Positions 1-11,951 of a stretch of DNA of 64,000 nucleotides are shown here, piece after piece. The stretch's first letter is position 1. Every line of letters starts with the position of its first letter. The notes under the pieces are model-generated. The model did no database searches. It had not been told where the DNA came from and saw only the letters and a list, made by a program, of their open reading frames with translations. Source of the stretch: Acanthochlamys bracteata (Eukaryota; Streptophyta; Magnoliopsida; Pandanales; Velloziaceae); the NCBI GenBank assembly GCA_019914995.1, contig CM034127.1:12560269-12624268 (forward strand), written 5' to 3'. The position numbers and the translations under genes are program-made.

Positions 1-1190
1 TATATACAAAATAATATAAAAAATAAAAAACTTACTTTTAACTTATTTTTATTTATAAAAAGAATATAAAACTTTAATCTAATTTTAACATATTATTTCT
101 AATAACTCATTTTAAAAAAATTCACGTCTAAAAAAACCAAAACAACGCCTCCCTAAACAAGCCAAATCGGAGTACTTTGCCCTTTTAAAATGTACATTAA
201 CTAGTGCCTCTCTTCTCAGCAACAAAGAGAAAGACGAGCTGTAAAATAATAAAATAGATCAAAATGGATAGTTCCAGCAAAAAATGTGGCCAACGCGTGA
301 AAGTTTTCAGTTTTCTAAAACCCACTGTTACAAGGAAAGATTTCTCCAATTACATATATTTGCTGGCACCGTTTAGTGTATTTTAATAATTTTGAATTCT
401 AATTTTTTATTTTATATTTTCAATAAATTTGTTATAGTAGTCTACAGATTTCTTTTATAATTTTAAAGTATAAAAATAATTTATATCTTAAAAATTTGTT
501 ATTACTTGTTCTATTATTTTTTGATAAAAAATAAATTTATTTCTTAAATTTTTAGAAGTATTTTTTATTTCAAATTTTTTATTTTATAAATTTAACCATC
601 TCCGTTGCAAAAAAAAAGTTGATCCTTCCGGCAAAATGGTCAAGATAATGAAACTCCTACTATGCATGCACGACCTTAAATGGTGTCCTAATCCTTCTTT
701 GGATCTGTTTTTTCTTTGCTTTGTTGCAGGGTTCCTTTGTTCCAAAGAAAGAAGAAATTTTTTGGTTTTCAGTCGATGAAGAATCAACATATCTTATTTA
801 TTTTGTAGAGGAAATAAGAACATATGCTAGAAGGCTTTAATTAAAAAGGAAAGGAAAAGACAACAAGTGAATCTGGTTCAAATTCTTACTCATCTTTCGA
901 TTGCCATGTATCTGTATGTGTTTTGTTTATTAGCTTAAGGCCTAAGTTTCTCATTTTCTTACGGTTGTTTTAAATTACATTTTCAAAAAACAGCTTTTAA
1001 TTTTTCAGTTCAATTTTTTAATAAATTTTTTATAATTATAAAATTAATTTAAAATTTTAAAAAAAATTATATAATAAAATTTTAATTATTTATTTTAATT
1101 ATTTTTTAAAATAAATAAAATAAAATTTATTTTTTAAAATTAAACAAAAAATATTTTTTAGAAGCATTCACAATCGTTCTTTATTTGCTA
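1..1190. other. AT-rich intergenic stretch, no gene seen
   Basis: Mostly A/T homopolymer-rich sequence with short conserved-looking blocks but no open frame that resembles a protein. The part around 960-1150 is the same kind of A/T-only filler seen in the MITE remnants elsewhere in the window. I see nothing that supports a gene or RNA. Confidence 0.6.
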
Positions 1191-2240
1191 CCGCCGAAAA
1201 TAAAATTGTCTAAATCAAAATTGTCAAACTCAAAAAGGATCGTCCGGATCGATATGATAATCGTTCATTTGAAAGTAAAATCGGTCCGAATAATCTGCAG
1301 ATAAATCGCTTATGCAAGTGATCTGTTTTGATCCGATAATTTTCAGATTGACAAGTTAAACTGCTCGCTCAAGTCAATCCGAGTTGAGCTTAAAAAATAG
1401 AGATACATGACTTATTTGGTTCATCAATTCGCATCTTTGCCATGTTTCTTCTTCATCTCGATCTAGGTTTTGTTTTCTAACTCCGACTATTTGCTCGTTG
1501 TCGCTCCAGCTTCGACATCGTCAAATTCATCGCTCCTCTCTATTGATTGTATGACTTCGCTCTTATTCACTAGATTTTATTCTCTAGTTGTAGCTCTTCG
1601 CTCATTGTTTGCTCCAGCTCCAACTCATCAAATTTGTCACTCTGCTCTATTGATTTCATCATTTTGGCGCCGACTTCGTTGATTCGTCACATCTACTACA
1701 TTTCGCTGCTCCAATTTTGTCGAATTTCTCTGCTACAATTCGGCTTCGTCGATTTCATCGCTGCTCCTCGTAGCATCACTTTGCTTGGCTGCTCCGGTTA
1801 TAATTCCGTCGCTGCAACAAACGGCTACTTTGTGATTTTGGTTTGCTTGTAGTTATTGTTTTGTTTATTTTGGTTTTGTTTGAAGCTAGTTTCTATGGAC
1901 TTGGTGTTTCATAATAATTTGGTAATTGAGTTTCAACTTGCAAAATTAGGGATAAATAGTTGGCGCTGAACGGACAGATTCGTTTCCAGCTGTGTTGTAC
2001 ATGTAAGCTCAACGTCATTGCATTACAGTAAAGTTGAAAAAGTTGGAGATGGTGCAATTGAGTCTAACCTACACACCAAATTGATAAATCGACCTAGCGA
2101 TCTGACCAGCTAATATGGCCGGTTGGAATGCGAATCGTCAACCCGAAAGAATTTCAAATTGACGTTTCGGATCGGTTCTGTCAATATTGTCGGAGTTAAC
2201 CCAAAAGAAAATATTCATAAATAAGCTTTACAAAACCATT
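1191..2240. repeat. unclassified repeat-like segment with an internal direct duplication
   Basis: Less AT-rich than its surroundings. It contains a degenerate direct duplication: about 60 bases from 1504 (starting GCTCCAGCTTCGACATCG) recur from 1612 (GCTCCAGCTCCAACTCATC), both followed by a CTCTATTGATT motif, and the unit is partly seen again near 1707-1765. The flanks (1235-1390 and 2090-2200) are rich in GATCCG/CGGATC-type words also present near 17930-18470 and 52510-52600, suggesting remnants of one dispersed element. The short open frames inside (1470-1852) look like chance translations of the repeat. Confidence 0.35.
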
Positions 2241-2655
2241 TAAAACACAGTTGCCCTTTTAATGATTGAATAAAGATAAATTTGTTTGTTTGAATTTCAG
2301 TAGTACCCTTAGCTCTTTCATCTTTCGAATTTTAAAAACATTATAACCACTCCATTTTGTCAAACGTTATTTATATTATTTCAAATTTCATCTTACCATC
2401 ATTGAAATAATAATTTCAAACTCTATCTACTTATACAAGAAGCTCATCGTAAAAAGTAACAAGTAAAATTTCATGAAAGGCAAATCAAATTGGAAGATCC
2501 AAATCCAACCGAAGTTACATTTACCGTCAATGGCAAACGTGCAAATAACTGCAAACGCAAGGGCATTACTTCATATAAGTGTCTTGACCCAGGCTCTCAT
2601 CGTAACCGCCCCAAGAACAAAAAAGCCTTCCCGCCTAATCCATGGAAACTCTCTC

Positions 2656-2662
2656 TATATAC
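2656..2662 (+). promoter_or_regulatory. candidate TATA box of the SRO gene
   Basis: TATATAC following a CT-rich run, about 80 bases upstream of the chosen start codon at 2740. Position fits a plant core promoter with a short leader; this is inference only. Confidence 0.4.
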
Positions 2663-2739
2663 ATAGTCACATCTATTGTTCAATTCTCCTAACCGACTCG
2701 ATTCTTCTTTTTCTTCTTCTTCTAAAACAACTACCACCA

Positions 2740-4825
2740 ATGGAAGAAGAAGACAGCACCAGTTCCAGTATTTCAACCTGTTCAAAGACCAATCTCAATT
2801 TCGAAGTCCGAACAAAATCCAAATCGCTCGCCTGTTCTTCGCCTTCTACCGACGGCTTGGTCAGGGCGTTTGCCAATTTCAAACGCAGCGGGATTCCGTC
2901 TTCGATATTCAGATTTGTAGATGGTGGTTGGCGCGAGGATATCCCTTCTGATGTTATTGATCGTCTCCGTAATGCTTTCGCTGTTGGGATTACAGTTGTT
3001 GAATCTGTGATCAACGGTCGTGATTGCCTGTTTGATTTCCTTGGGATGCGGATGGTTGATTCTGCGACTGGTATAAGCCAACTGATTGGGTGGACTGATG
3101 TGCATGGCCGTGATTTTTTTCCAAGGACGGCAGTCGGTGGTGTGGACGGGATCGGTGAGGCTTGCGGAGGGATCAAGGTGTTACGATATGGTTAAGCGGT
3201 TGTTTATGACGGGATTCGACGGTAGCGATGAAGCGGTTGTTGTCTCGATACACCAGGGAAGTTCTTTTGGTGGGAGAAGGAGTCGTTGGAGGAAGGAGTT
3301 CAAGGAGTTTGAGGAGCGCGTGAAAGGTGTTCGAGGAAATGCCAATGTGAAGTTCGGGTGGTACGGGTCTTTGGCTGATGAAGTTAAAGCGATTTGGAGT
3401 GGCGGTTTTTTGAAGATGGAAAATGGATGGCAAGACGTTGATCAACCGGGTTTGGGGTTCCATTTTTCAGAATCTACTGCTTCGAATTTGAGGTTATCAA
3501 TTTTGGATCTTTCAGTAAAAACTTGTTTAAGGTCAACTGTGAGGTTCATTTTTAAGAAATTCAACTTGAATACTAACACAAACTTGATGCGTTTTTAGTA
3601 TTTTAATTATAAATCAACATAAGTTAAATTGAAATCATGTTCAAGTGAGAACCTTGGGTAGCTTCTCCATATTGTTTCATTTTCTAAATTAACTTTTAAA
3701 GCTGGCTTAGGATTAGAAAGATCTGTCAGTGCATTTGAAGTTTTATGATATTAGGATGTGTTTGGTAATAAAATTTGGAGTTGTTGTTGCTTTCCTTTTA
3801 GCTCGGTTATTTATTTCTTGTCTGACAGAGGTCTTGTTTTGCTATGAGTTTGTAATCTTTGATCAGACATTAGTTTGTGCTTTTCTAGCTTGTGATAGTT
3901 ATACAGTGTCTATGAGTTAATCAACTTGTCCCTCCACGCTCTCCTAATATAGGATGATTATAGATTCCAGAGAAGGTGTATTCATAAATAGCTGATTGTT
4001 TGGTTATGAACTAACACTTTTAGATAAATTAAAATAGCTTCCACAATATGATTATAGATTCCACAGAAGGTGTATCATAGAAGTGTTTATACTATGATTG
4101 TAGAATTTCTTCAATGCAAATTTTCATGTATAACCAATCAATCCTTTTGCTCCAGTGCAATCCAAACAAAGGCAGGTGAAAATGGTGAGCAGCATCTTCT
4201 GTTATGCCGCATCATCTTCGGCAATGTTGAGGAAATACCAGCAGGCTCCAAGCAAATATGCCCTAGCCGTAGTGAATTTGACAGTGGCATTGACAGTCTT
4301 TCAGATCCTAAGTGGTACACCATTTGGGGAGACAATATAAACTCACAAGTCATTGTTGAATCTATTGTGACCTTCAGATTTAAGTCCTCACTGCAAGTTC
4401 CTCAACTAGGTAAGTATATGTTGATTGTCAAATGTCATTATGTGCGTATTATCAAATTGTTTGAGAACGTGTTCTTTGTTCTGTGGTTCTAGTTCTGGAC
4501 AGAGGAAGATCTGCATCAGTGAAACCTTCACCTATGAGTACTTCCATGCAAAAGTTACTCGTGCAAATTGGAAAGGTCTTACCTGAGAAGACCATGAAGG
4601 AATTGGTGTACCACTTTCATCTCTTCAAGGTAAGCCCTGACAGTTTTCTTGTAATCAGATTCCTGTACTGCTAATCTAATGATTGAATTGTTTCTGAAGA
4701 AACCGTATTATCTCTGTTCTGCTGTCCTGCAGAAAGGAAGGGTTAGCAAAGAGCATTTCCTGAAATTGATCAAATCAAGTGCTGGAGATGAGCTACTTAG
4801 GTCTGTCATCCAGAGCATCCGTTGA
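2740..4825 (+). pseudogene. SRO: SRO (similar to RCD1) family protein gene with a frame break in exon 1
   Basis: Four exons by splice consensus: 2740-3492, 4156-4409, 4493-4629, 4733-4825. The N-terminal part (NFKRSGIPSSIFRFVDGGW onward, to WTDVHGRDFFPR) resembles the WWE-like region of RCD1/SRO1. Next is the PARP-like domain (NVKFGWYGSLADEV, then QHLLLCRIIFG and EFDSGIDSLSDPKWYTIW), and last the C-terminal RST domain (STSMQKLLVQIGKVLPEKTM through the last exon), which in this family binds transcription factors. SRO proteins are stress-response regulators, mostly catalytically inactive PARPs, acting in the nucleus. The first reading frame runs from 2740 to a stop at 3193; the PARP part is in the next frame from about 3130-3160. 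Summed exons give 1237 bases, one more than a multiple of three, so a single extra base (or two lost) near 3131-3160 breaks the gene. All splice joins downstream keep frame. It could be a recent pseudogene or a sequencing error; everything else looks well preserved. Confidence 0.8.
3953..4078 (+). repeat. short direct repeat in SRO intron 1
   Basis: The 32-base word beginning ATGATTATAGATTCC and continuing AGAAGGTGTAT occurs at about 3953-3984 and again at 4047-4078, with only one or two differences. It lies in the first intron, just upstream of exon 2. Confidence 0.7.
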
Positions 4826-7800
4826 TCATTGTCGATGAAATTACGGTAAAGTTAGAAGATTTAGTCAAAATCTTTGTCAATTATAGTTTTCCCAAGAAAA
4901 GAGAGGGAATGAAATTGTGGAAAATTATTTACAGAGCAAAGATATAGTTGTCAGTCAAATGCTACTGATGTATATCTTCCCAAGCTATGTAGTTATGTTC
5001 TACTTGCTAACTTCTTATATGTTTCAAGAAATCTTTACTACTCAATGTCTATTTCCCAAACAGTTTAGAAAGGATCGCTTTGTGGTTTTTTGGCTGTCAC
5101 ATAACTCTTCTATGCTAGGGACATCTATTCGGGGATATTGGATATATTGGCTATGGACCCATTTGACCTGTAATTATATAGTAACATGCCATCAAAAACA
5201 TATACTGCATCTCAAGCAACTTCTAGGAAATTGAACTACTGAGATACATGTTATGCATAAAGCATCACATGTCAGCTTTGTTGGATCAAATTTCTTGCTA
5301 ATTCTGGAATGCACATTCTTCATTTCACTGACATTTGGGCCTTTCTTAGACATCCATTGGCTTTAATTGTAATGCAACACTCATCGGTCCACTTGTGTTT
5401 CTGTTTGGTCATCAGCCTATAAATTAAGATGTAGCTAGGAGCACAATGTTGTTTTATAGTGGAAACCATTATGCAATTACCTTTCTGTAACCTTTTCTTT
5501 TGAACTTACAGCATTTAAGTCAAGATATATGTTTGAATAACTATATTAGGCTCTCATTTATTTAAACTTGTAGGTTTTGTGGATCAATCAAATTTAATGT
5601 ACTAGTGTGATGGCAGTACCCATTTGGCATTCAGTACTGCAAGAATTGTTGTTGTTGTTGTTGTTTTTCTTCTTCTTTTTCCATTTTTTTTTTTGCGCTA
5701 AACTATTTTAATGACAGTCATATCTAGTTCATGTTTGTCCAGTAATTTATCCCCAAGAATTTAAAAGGGAGCAATCTTATCACCTACTCGTGGTCCTTTA
5801 CAAAGACAGATTATTAGCTACACGTCTCTGTCCTTAATCTGGACCTATGAGCACAGACCAAAGATAGTGATCCAGGTGAAACCATCCAGGTATTTTCTGT
5901 TTTTTATTTGTTCATTAATATTTCTTCTTCATCTAGAATTAATTGTGGCTTTCATTGTATGCTTTCTTGGTTGTTCTTTCTGTTGCCTTCACTCCTTTGA
6001 GAGACCATTATTTAAAGACGAGGCTCATTTGATGCCGTAGGATAAGTGTGGTATTTGTGATGACTGTGATCGGTAGATTGAGATTTACTGACCAATGGTT
6101 GCAGTAGGCGTGAGAAGCGTTTGAGACTTTTGACAAAAGCGACTGTTTTCTTGGGGTCTCTTTAGGTGGTGTTTTATAACTGGGGATATTGAGGTAGCTA
6201 TTTATGAGACTCATTTCTTATTGTATTTGCTTCTCTACGTTTATTGCGATTTTTTTTTTTAATGTTTTCAGTTAAATGCAACTCTAAAGGATATACTCCT
6301 GTCAAGACTTGAATATGTTCTTCAAAGTTGATTAAATTCATAAAAGGAGATAGCGTGAACTTTTTAGGTGATTTAAAGTACTTCTTATCTAATTTATCAT
6401 TCTTAGCAACGTCGATTGGAAAACGTTTGTGCCTATGCATTTCTTTTTCTTAGAATTGTGTCACCTTAAATTTGATGATACACCTTATGTTCTCCTTTTT
6501 AGATATAAATATTCTTATCTCTTTATCATATTGGCTTCTGTACTTCTGAGTTCTGTTTTTTCTCGAGGCTTTTTGCATCTTGAAGCAAGACTGTTCACTC
6601 ATTAAATATGAAGATATAGAACAAAGATGAAATAAGAAAGCGATCAACAATTTTTTTTACATCGAAAAATTTCTCTTTTGCTAAAATGTATATACATATA
6701 GAAACTAATATCCTCAATAACTCCACCTTCTTTTTGCCTTATACTCGTATGATAAAAAAAGAATAGATCCCCTAACAGCACTCCTTTAAGATATATACTA
6801 AGATTTTTCTTTAATAACGCTAAAACGTATGTCAACAACGATATTGACAAACATTTGGTGTTCTTTGTATCTATGTTTTTCAATTTGTGCATCTGCAAAC
6901 GCTCTGCGTGTGATAAAAGGGACTTGCATGAGAGCAAAAATTTTGGAGTTTTCTTATGGTATAGATTCTCGTGGCATTCGTGTGGTTTTGAAACAAGTGC
7001 CAATTAATGGTGAAGATTTTGACATGTGTGAATAGACATGTAGTACCTCCTATTATCGGCTAGCGTGAAATATGAACGATTTTGAAGATTGGTATAGCTA
7101 AAAAAATAAGTTTTCATACAAAAGGAAAATTTTCATAATTTTGTTATAATAAATTATAATTATAGCGTATTATTTTTTTGAAATTATAGATTTTCTTTTA
7201 ATACTGTTACTTTTTTTTGGTCTTGAAAATTTAAAAAATTAGTTCTAAAAATATGCGAAATATGACTTTATTATTTAGAGTAACACCGTCGTAGTTTATC
7301 ATACTTACTTTTGCACAATTTTTATTTCTTAATGCACATATGAAGATGGAGTAATATAAGGCATGAGTACCGATATTTCCATTCATTTATTATCACATTA
7401 ATAAAATATTTAGAGTACCTATAAAATAAAATTTTAAAATAAAAAATATTTTTACTTTATTTTATAAATAAATTTTATTTACTTAAAAATAAAAGTAAGT
7501 AATAAAAATTTTTATAAATATTATAAAATTTATTTAGAAACTTATAATAAAAGGCACCGGTAAGTAATGTCAAACAGACTTTAAGTATTGAATTAGTACG
7601 ACTAAATAAGTCCGTACATAATGATATATGGTAGACTATCTGAGTAAACAATATTTTGGTTAAATGAATCTCAAAACAGACGGTTGCTTTTAAGCGAAAT
7701 ATAGTATTATCATCCACTCAACTCACCGACAAATTGTGTAATAAGATAATCAAATGAATTGTTTTTATTGTTGTTTCTTTCTTATTGTATTACAAGTAAA

Positions 7801-9300
7801 TATATGATGTTACACAAATAAGACTGATTACAATTAATTGTAATTATCTCTTCATATTAATTATAAGTTTTTGGTGTTCCACTATCTCTTCATACTTATA
7901 AATTCACAAATGAAAAACATGTGGTGATCTTTCTTCTTATTATAATAAAAGCTTTATTTGCAATCTATAATCCATGGAGCTTATCCACAAAGTCATTCCT
8001 TTGTCTCCCCAGAATTAGCAAAAAATATTAGTTATAAATTTTAAAGTAAAATTTTTAGCTAAGGAACAGAGTTGAGTTTTTTGTTTACTTTGTTTAGAAA
8101 CTAAATTGAAAGTAAAAAATTTTTGACATAAGTTTGATGATACAGCTTAAATTTATAAGACCAATATAAAGAACTAAAAGCAGACGTCCAAAATATCAAG
8201 ATAGAATGATCATCTTTTATTGCCTTCTCTTGTTGTCCGGAGTAATATAGGGAACGAAACTGTGACATCTATATGAAAAGAAAAAACAAATTATGTTGGC
8301 ATATTTAATGTTATGTCGAAAGAACAATCACTCAACAGTCACTCAAACTACAAAGTCGTACCTTCAAGTCCCTTGCAAATATATTATGAATTTTTTGTGT
8401 TTTAAATATTCATAATTAAACTTTAAATATTAATGAAAAAAAGAATTTTTTAAAAGATAAATTAAAAATAGTTTTTATTTTTATATTTTTTAATTATTTT
8501 TAAAAATAAGTTAAAATTAAAAAATAAAATTATATTAAAATAAGAGTACATAAAAAATTAGAATTAAAGTCTTAATGTATAAAACTGAAATTTTTAATTT
8601 TTTACGTAAATAAAATTCTGATGCAAAAAATTAAACTTTCGTATTGAAACAAGCACTGAGCAACTTTGTCCTGCAAAAAGAAATAATATACGGTTGTAGC
8701 AAAATAAAACAAAAGGGTAATCATGTAATTACTTTTTCTTCATGGACAGGACCAAGCATGTCCTGTAGGACACCTGGCATTTTCCGCGGGAAACAGTTGC
8801 GAGACGAGTTCCGCGTGCCTGAAACTACACGCAACAATCCTCGCCCATAAACATTAAACAAAATAACGAACCTGCCATTTCTTTAGTGGGTGCAATGAAG
8901 CTTTTGCTTCCCACTTGCTTCTGTAAATCAGTGGTTTCGTTCTCAATTGCCACCCAACAACCCTACTCCAGTCCTTTCCCTGAAAGCTTGGAAATGAAAT
9001 CCTTTCAATCACCTGTTGTTCTATATAACAAACACCCTAGGTGTCCATGCTCAATTAACAAGCACTCGGTAATTCGCAAGCATTGTCCACGTGGCATGAA
9101 TAATTGATGTTTGTCAATGTTGAGCTGATCTTTTGTAGCAGTAGGTCGATGACGATGGTGGGTGGCGACTACTGTGTTGTTCTACTACCATGCACTATCT
9201 ACAGTGCTGCAAAATGAGTGGACTTCGTTCATGTTTGTAGCCGTTGACTTCTCGATTGTTTTGATTCCAGATTCCATTTTCTGTAATTGATGTGTTTAGG
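4826..9300. other. long intergenic region without a supported gene
   Basis: Downstream of SRO the sequence is moderately AT-rich with a (GTT)n run and poly-pyrimidine tract near 5648-5690. Around 6000-7040 there are several short open frames on both strands, none with a recognisable domain, codon bias or splice structure. 7400-7560 and 8400-8620 are A/T-rich MITE-like debris. The block 8640-9290 is less AT-rich and looks unique, but its open frames are short and I cannot assign a product. Confidence 0.55.
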
Positions 9301-9308
9301 AGACGATT

Positions 9309-9556
9309 GACGGTGTTTATAAAATAAAGTTTTTTTAAAATAAAAAATATTTTTATTTTTTTTAAAAATGAGTTTTAATTTTTTTATTTAAAAAAAATAA
9401 AAATATGCAATAAAAAGATTTTATTTTGTAAAATTTTTTATATTTTTTAAATTTTTAAATAAATTTTTTATTTACTTATAAAATATATATTAAAAAATAT
9501 AAAATAAAAAAAAATTAATAAATAATATTCATAAGCTGAACCAAATGCATCCTTAG
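9309..9556 (+). repeat. AT-rich MITE, family A (forward copy)
   Basis: About 245 bases, almost pure A/T. It begins with a GTTTATAAAATAAAG-type end and finishes CATAAGCTGAACCAAATGC. The internal order of motifs (AATAAGTTTTATTTTT, ATGTAATAAAAAGAT, AAATTTTTAAATAAATTT, TATAAAATATATATTAAAAA) is shared with the copies near 10977, 11250, 19083, 22405, 24020 and 45582. It is oriented opposite to the next copy, forming a large inverted pair. Confidence 0.65.
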
Positions 9557-9627
9557 TGTTACAAAGAATTAGTGCTCAGCAACGCATAGAGCATTCTTCT
9601 TGCTTTTGTTGAAGCTGCAGTAAGGAA

Positions 9628-9862
9628 ACGTTTGGTTGAACGTTTTTTAAATATTTTTTTTAATTTTTAATTTTATATTTTTTAATATATATTTTATAAA
9701 TATATAAAAATTTATTTAAAAATTTAAAAAATATAAAAATTTTTTAAATAATAAAACTTTTTTATTATATATTTTTATTATTTTTTTAAATAAAAAAATA
9801 AAATTATTTTCTATTTTATAAAAACTTTATTTTATAAGTAATTTTTTTTCATAAGTCTCCGT
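9628..9862 (-). repeat. AT-rich MITE, family A (reverse copy)
   Basis: Starts AAACGTTTGGTTGAACG and ends in TTTATTTTATAAGTAA. Read on the minus strand it follows the same motif order as the copy at 9309-9556, only about 70 bases away. Confidence 0.6.
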
Positions 9863-10976
9863 TTCTATTCCACACTCATATGCGTTTGAGTTCTGAAGTC
9901 TCTGTAAGACTTAAAGATGCGACAATATCAACAGTTGTTGTTTATGGATTAATGATGATTTTTATCATCATTACTTCACGATGGAAGCTTCCTATGGATG
10001 CAAATCAAGGATGTGTTTTAAATGCATGGAACTATTTCTCAAAAGTGAAAATACAAAGTGAAAGTTTTTGTATTTTATTCTATGTAGAAGTGAATCTAAA
10101 ATGGAAAATAAAGTTATATTAAGATAATGAGTTTCTAAATAGTAAATTTAATAAATAATTAAAATACATGAACTTTTTAGAACTCTAAGTTTGACGAGTG
10201 AAAGTAAAATTTTGACATTTAAAGCACGCCCCAACACAAAAACAATCGACCTTCTTTCAAAGGAAGTTGTGTTCTATAAGAACCTATTTCAGTTTCTTGA
10301 AAATGAACTTACAGAAGCGAGCTTTGTGAAAAATAAATTTGAATAAAGCATTATAAGAAACTCTAGTTTATTTTCTAGATTTTGAGTTCTTTCAATTTAT
10401 TAGTTTCAATTATCAATTAAAATTTCCTTTCATACCAAACTTTATTTTTACAAATTTAACTCTAAATTTTATTTTACTTATTTTAATTACTATTTTGAAT
10501 TTTATTTTTGTTGAACTCTATTTTTTATTAAAATTTATTCTCACAAAATTTATTTGCATGAAACTCATTTTTATATAATTAAAATAAACGCAAGTCAAAT
10601 ATAGTTTAATAAAAAAATTCAGTATGTAATAAAAATAATATTAAAATAATAATTAAAACACAGTGATATAATCTGCACTCAAAATTTGGAAAAGAATGAA
10701 ATATGCCTTAAGTCATTCTATTAAAGCTCTTTGGTATATTACCCATCCAATGCTGCAGCCATGCACAGAGACCATAAGCCATAACACGTTTTACACGGAT
10801 CACGTGACAACGTGAACCCAGACAAATGAATCTTCTACAGTTGAAGACTTGGCCACGCAACATTTTCGGCGCAAATAAAGACAGTGACTCACAGTTCTGT
10901 CCATTTAAATTAGTTGAATCCGGGGTTCATGGGCAGGAACATTGTCTCAGGTATTCACCTCCTTCGAATTTAGAAA

Positions 10977-11233
10977 AGTGTTTTGAAATTATTTATAAAA
11001 TAAAATTTTTGTAAAATAAAAAATATTTTTATTTTTTTTAAAAAATAAGTTTTATTTTTTTTATTTTTAAAAATAATAATAATATGTAATAAAAAGATCG
11101 TATTTCGTAGAATTTTTTTACACTTTCTAAATTTTTAAATAAATTTTTTATATATTTATAAAATATATATTAAAAATATAAAATAAAAAAAATTAAAAAA
11201 TTATTTTTTATAAGCTGCGTCAAATGCACCCCT
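10977..11233 (+). repeat. AT-rich MITE, family A (forward copy)
   Basis: Begins near AAGTGTTTTGAAATTATTTA and ends ATAAGCTGCGTCAAATGC. Same internal motif order as the copy at 9309. Faces another copy 15-20 bases downstream in inverted orientation. Confidence 0.65.
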
Positions 11234-11249
11234 AATCTCTTTTCTACAA

Positions 11250-11472
11250 GTGGCTAAAAATAATTTTTTAATTTTTTTAATTTTATATATTTTAATATAT
11301 ATTTTATAAGTATTTAAAAAATTTATTTAAAAATTTAGATAGTGTAAAAAATTTTACGTAATGAGATTTTTTTATTACATATTTTTATTATTTTTTAAAA
11401 ATAAAAAATAAAACTTATTTTTAAAAAAGAAAATTTTTATTTTAAAAAAATTTTATTTTATAAGGCATCCAC
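11250..11472 (-). repeat. AT-rich MITE, family A (reverse copy)
   Basis: Begins AAGTGGCTAAAAATAATTT and ends TTTTATTTTATAAGGCATCC. Reverse complement of the family A consensus, paired with the copy at 10977-11233. It lies about 250 bases upstream of the ITPK TATA box. Confidence 0.6.
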
Positions 11473-11729
11473 ATTTTGTTTTGCGGAGCCGAACCCGGTT
11501 CACCCCCTCCCATGATTATTCTCTTAATTAATTACTTTTAAATTAATTGATTGGGGGCCTTGTTACACACGGGCTTTATCAGCAGTGTTCAACTAAAATA
11601 CCTGATTCATTCGATTCTATTCAAGTCTGTAGACGATCGAACCCATTTGTCGATATTCGGAGTGGCATATTGTAATTACAAGTAAAAGAGTGCCTACATC
11701 CAACACCGCGTTATTCGGGCCACCGTGGC

Positions 11730-11737
11730 TATAAATA
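11730..11737 (+). promoter_or_regulatory. TATA box of the ITPK gene
   Basis: TATAAATA in otherwise GC-richer DNA, about 40 bases before a long TC run that is likely in the 5' leader. It is well placed for a start site near 11765. A telo-box-like TAGGGTTT (11829-11836) follows in the leader. Confidence 0.65.
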
Positions 11738-11776
11738 TTAGCTCCCGCAAGCCCCGCCCGCTCAATATCGCCGCTC

Positions 11777-11777
<1 letters not shown>

Positions 11778-11813
<36 letters not shown>
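11778..11813 (+). repeat. (TC)18 microsatellite in the ITPK 5' leader
   Basis: A perfect TC dinucleotide run of 36 bases, downstream of the TATA box and about 140 bases upstream of the ITPK start codon. Pyrimidine-rich leaders of this kind are common in plant housekeeping genes. Its length makes it a likely polymorphic marker. Confidence 0.9.
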
Positions 11814-11816
<3 letters not shown>

Positions 11817-11858
11817 CTTCATTGCTTCTAGGGTTTCGGATCTGTTTTACTAGTGAAT

Positions 11859-11867
11859 ATGTTATAA
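11859..11867 (+). other. minimal two-codon uORF upstream of ITPK
   Basis: ATG-TTA-TAA lies in the presumed leader, 85 bases before the main start at 11952. It is the only upstream ATG I see between the TC run and the main start. Whether it lies in the mature leader depends on no intron being present there. Confidence 0.45.
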
Positions 11868-11951
11868 TTGAGGTATTGGTGGTTGAATTTCGAGTGATTT
11901 CCTGAATTTTGTTGAGATTTGCTTGGGGGGAATTCTGTGATTGGGGTTGGT

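Noticed and set aside
1470-1852. Two short overlapping open frames
   Set aside because: They arise from degenerate direct repeats and have no family resemblance.
2473-2739. In-frame extension upstream of the SRO start (ATG at 2473)
   Set aside because: The extra 89 residues resemble no SRO protein, and the region contains a likely TATA box and pyrimidine-rich leader; the start at 2740 fits the family.
6008-7035. Several open frames of 60-120 codons on both strands
   Set aside because: No domain, no splice continuation, high Lys/Asn/Ile content as expected for random AT-rich DNA.
8886-9107. 73-codon open frame
   Set aside because: No recognised motif or neighbouring exon; composition alone is not enough.
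11919-11951. Upstream extension of the ITPK reading frame
   Set aside because: It would need a TTG start; the first ATG in frame is at 11952 and gives a normal N-terminus.
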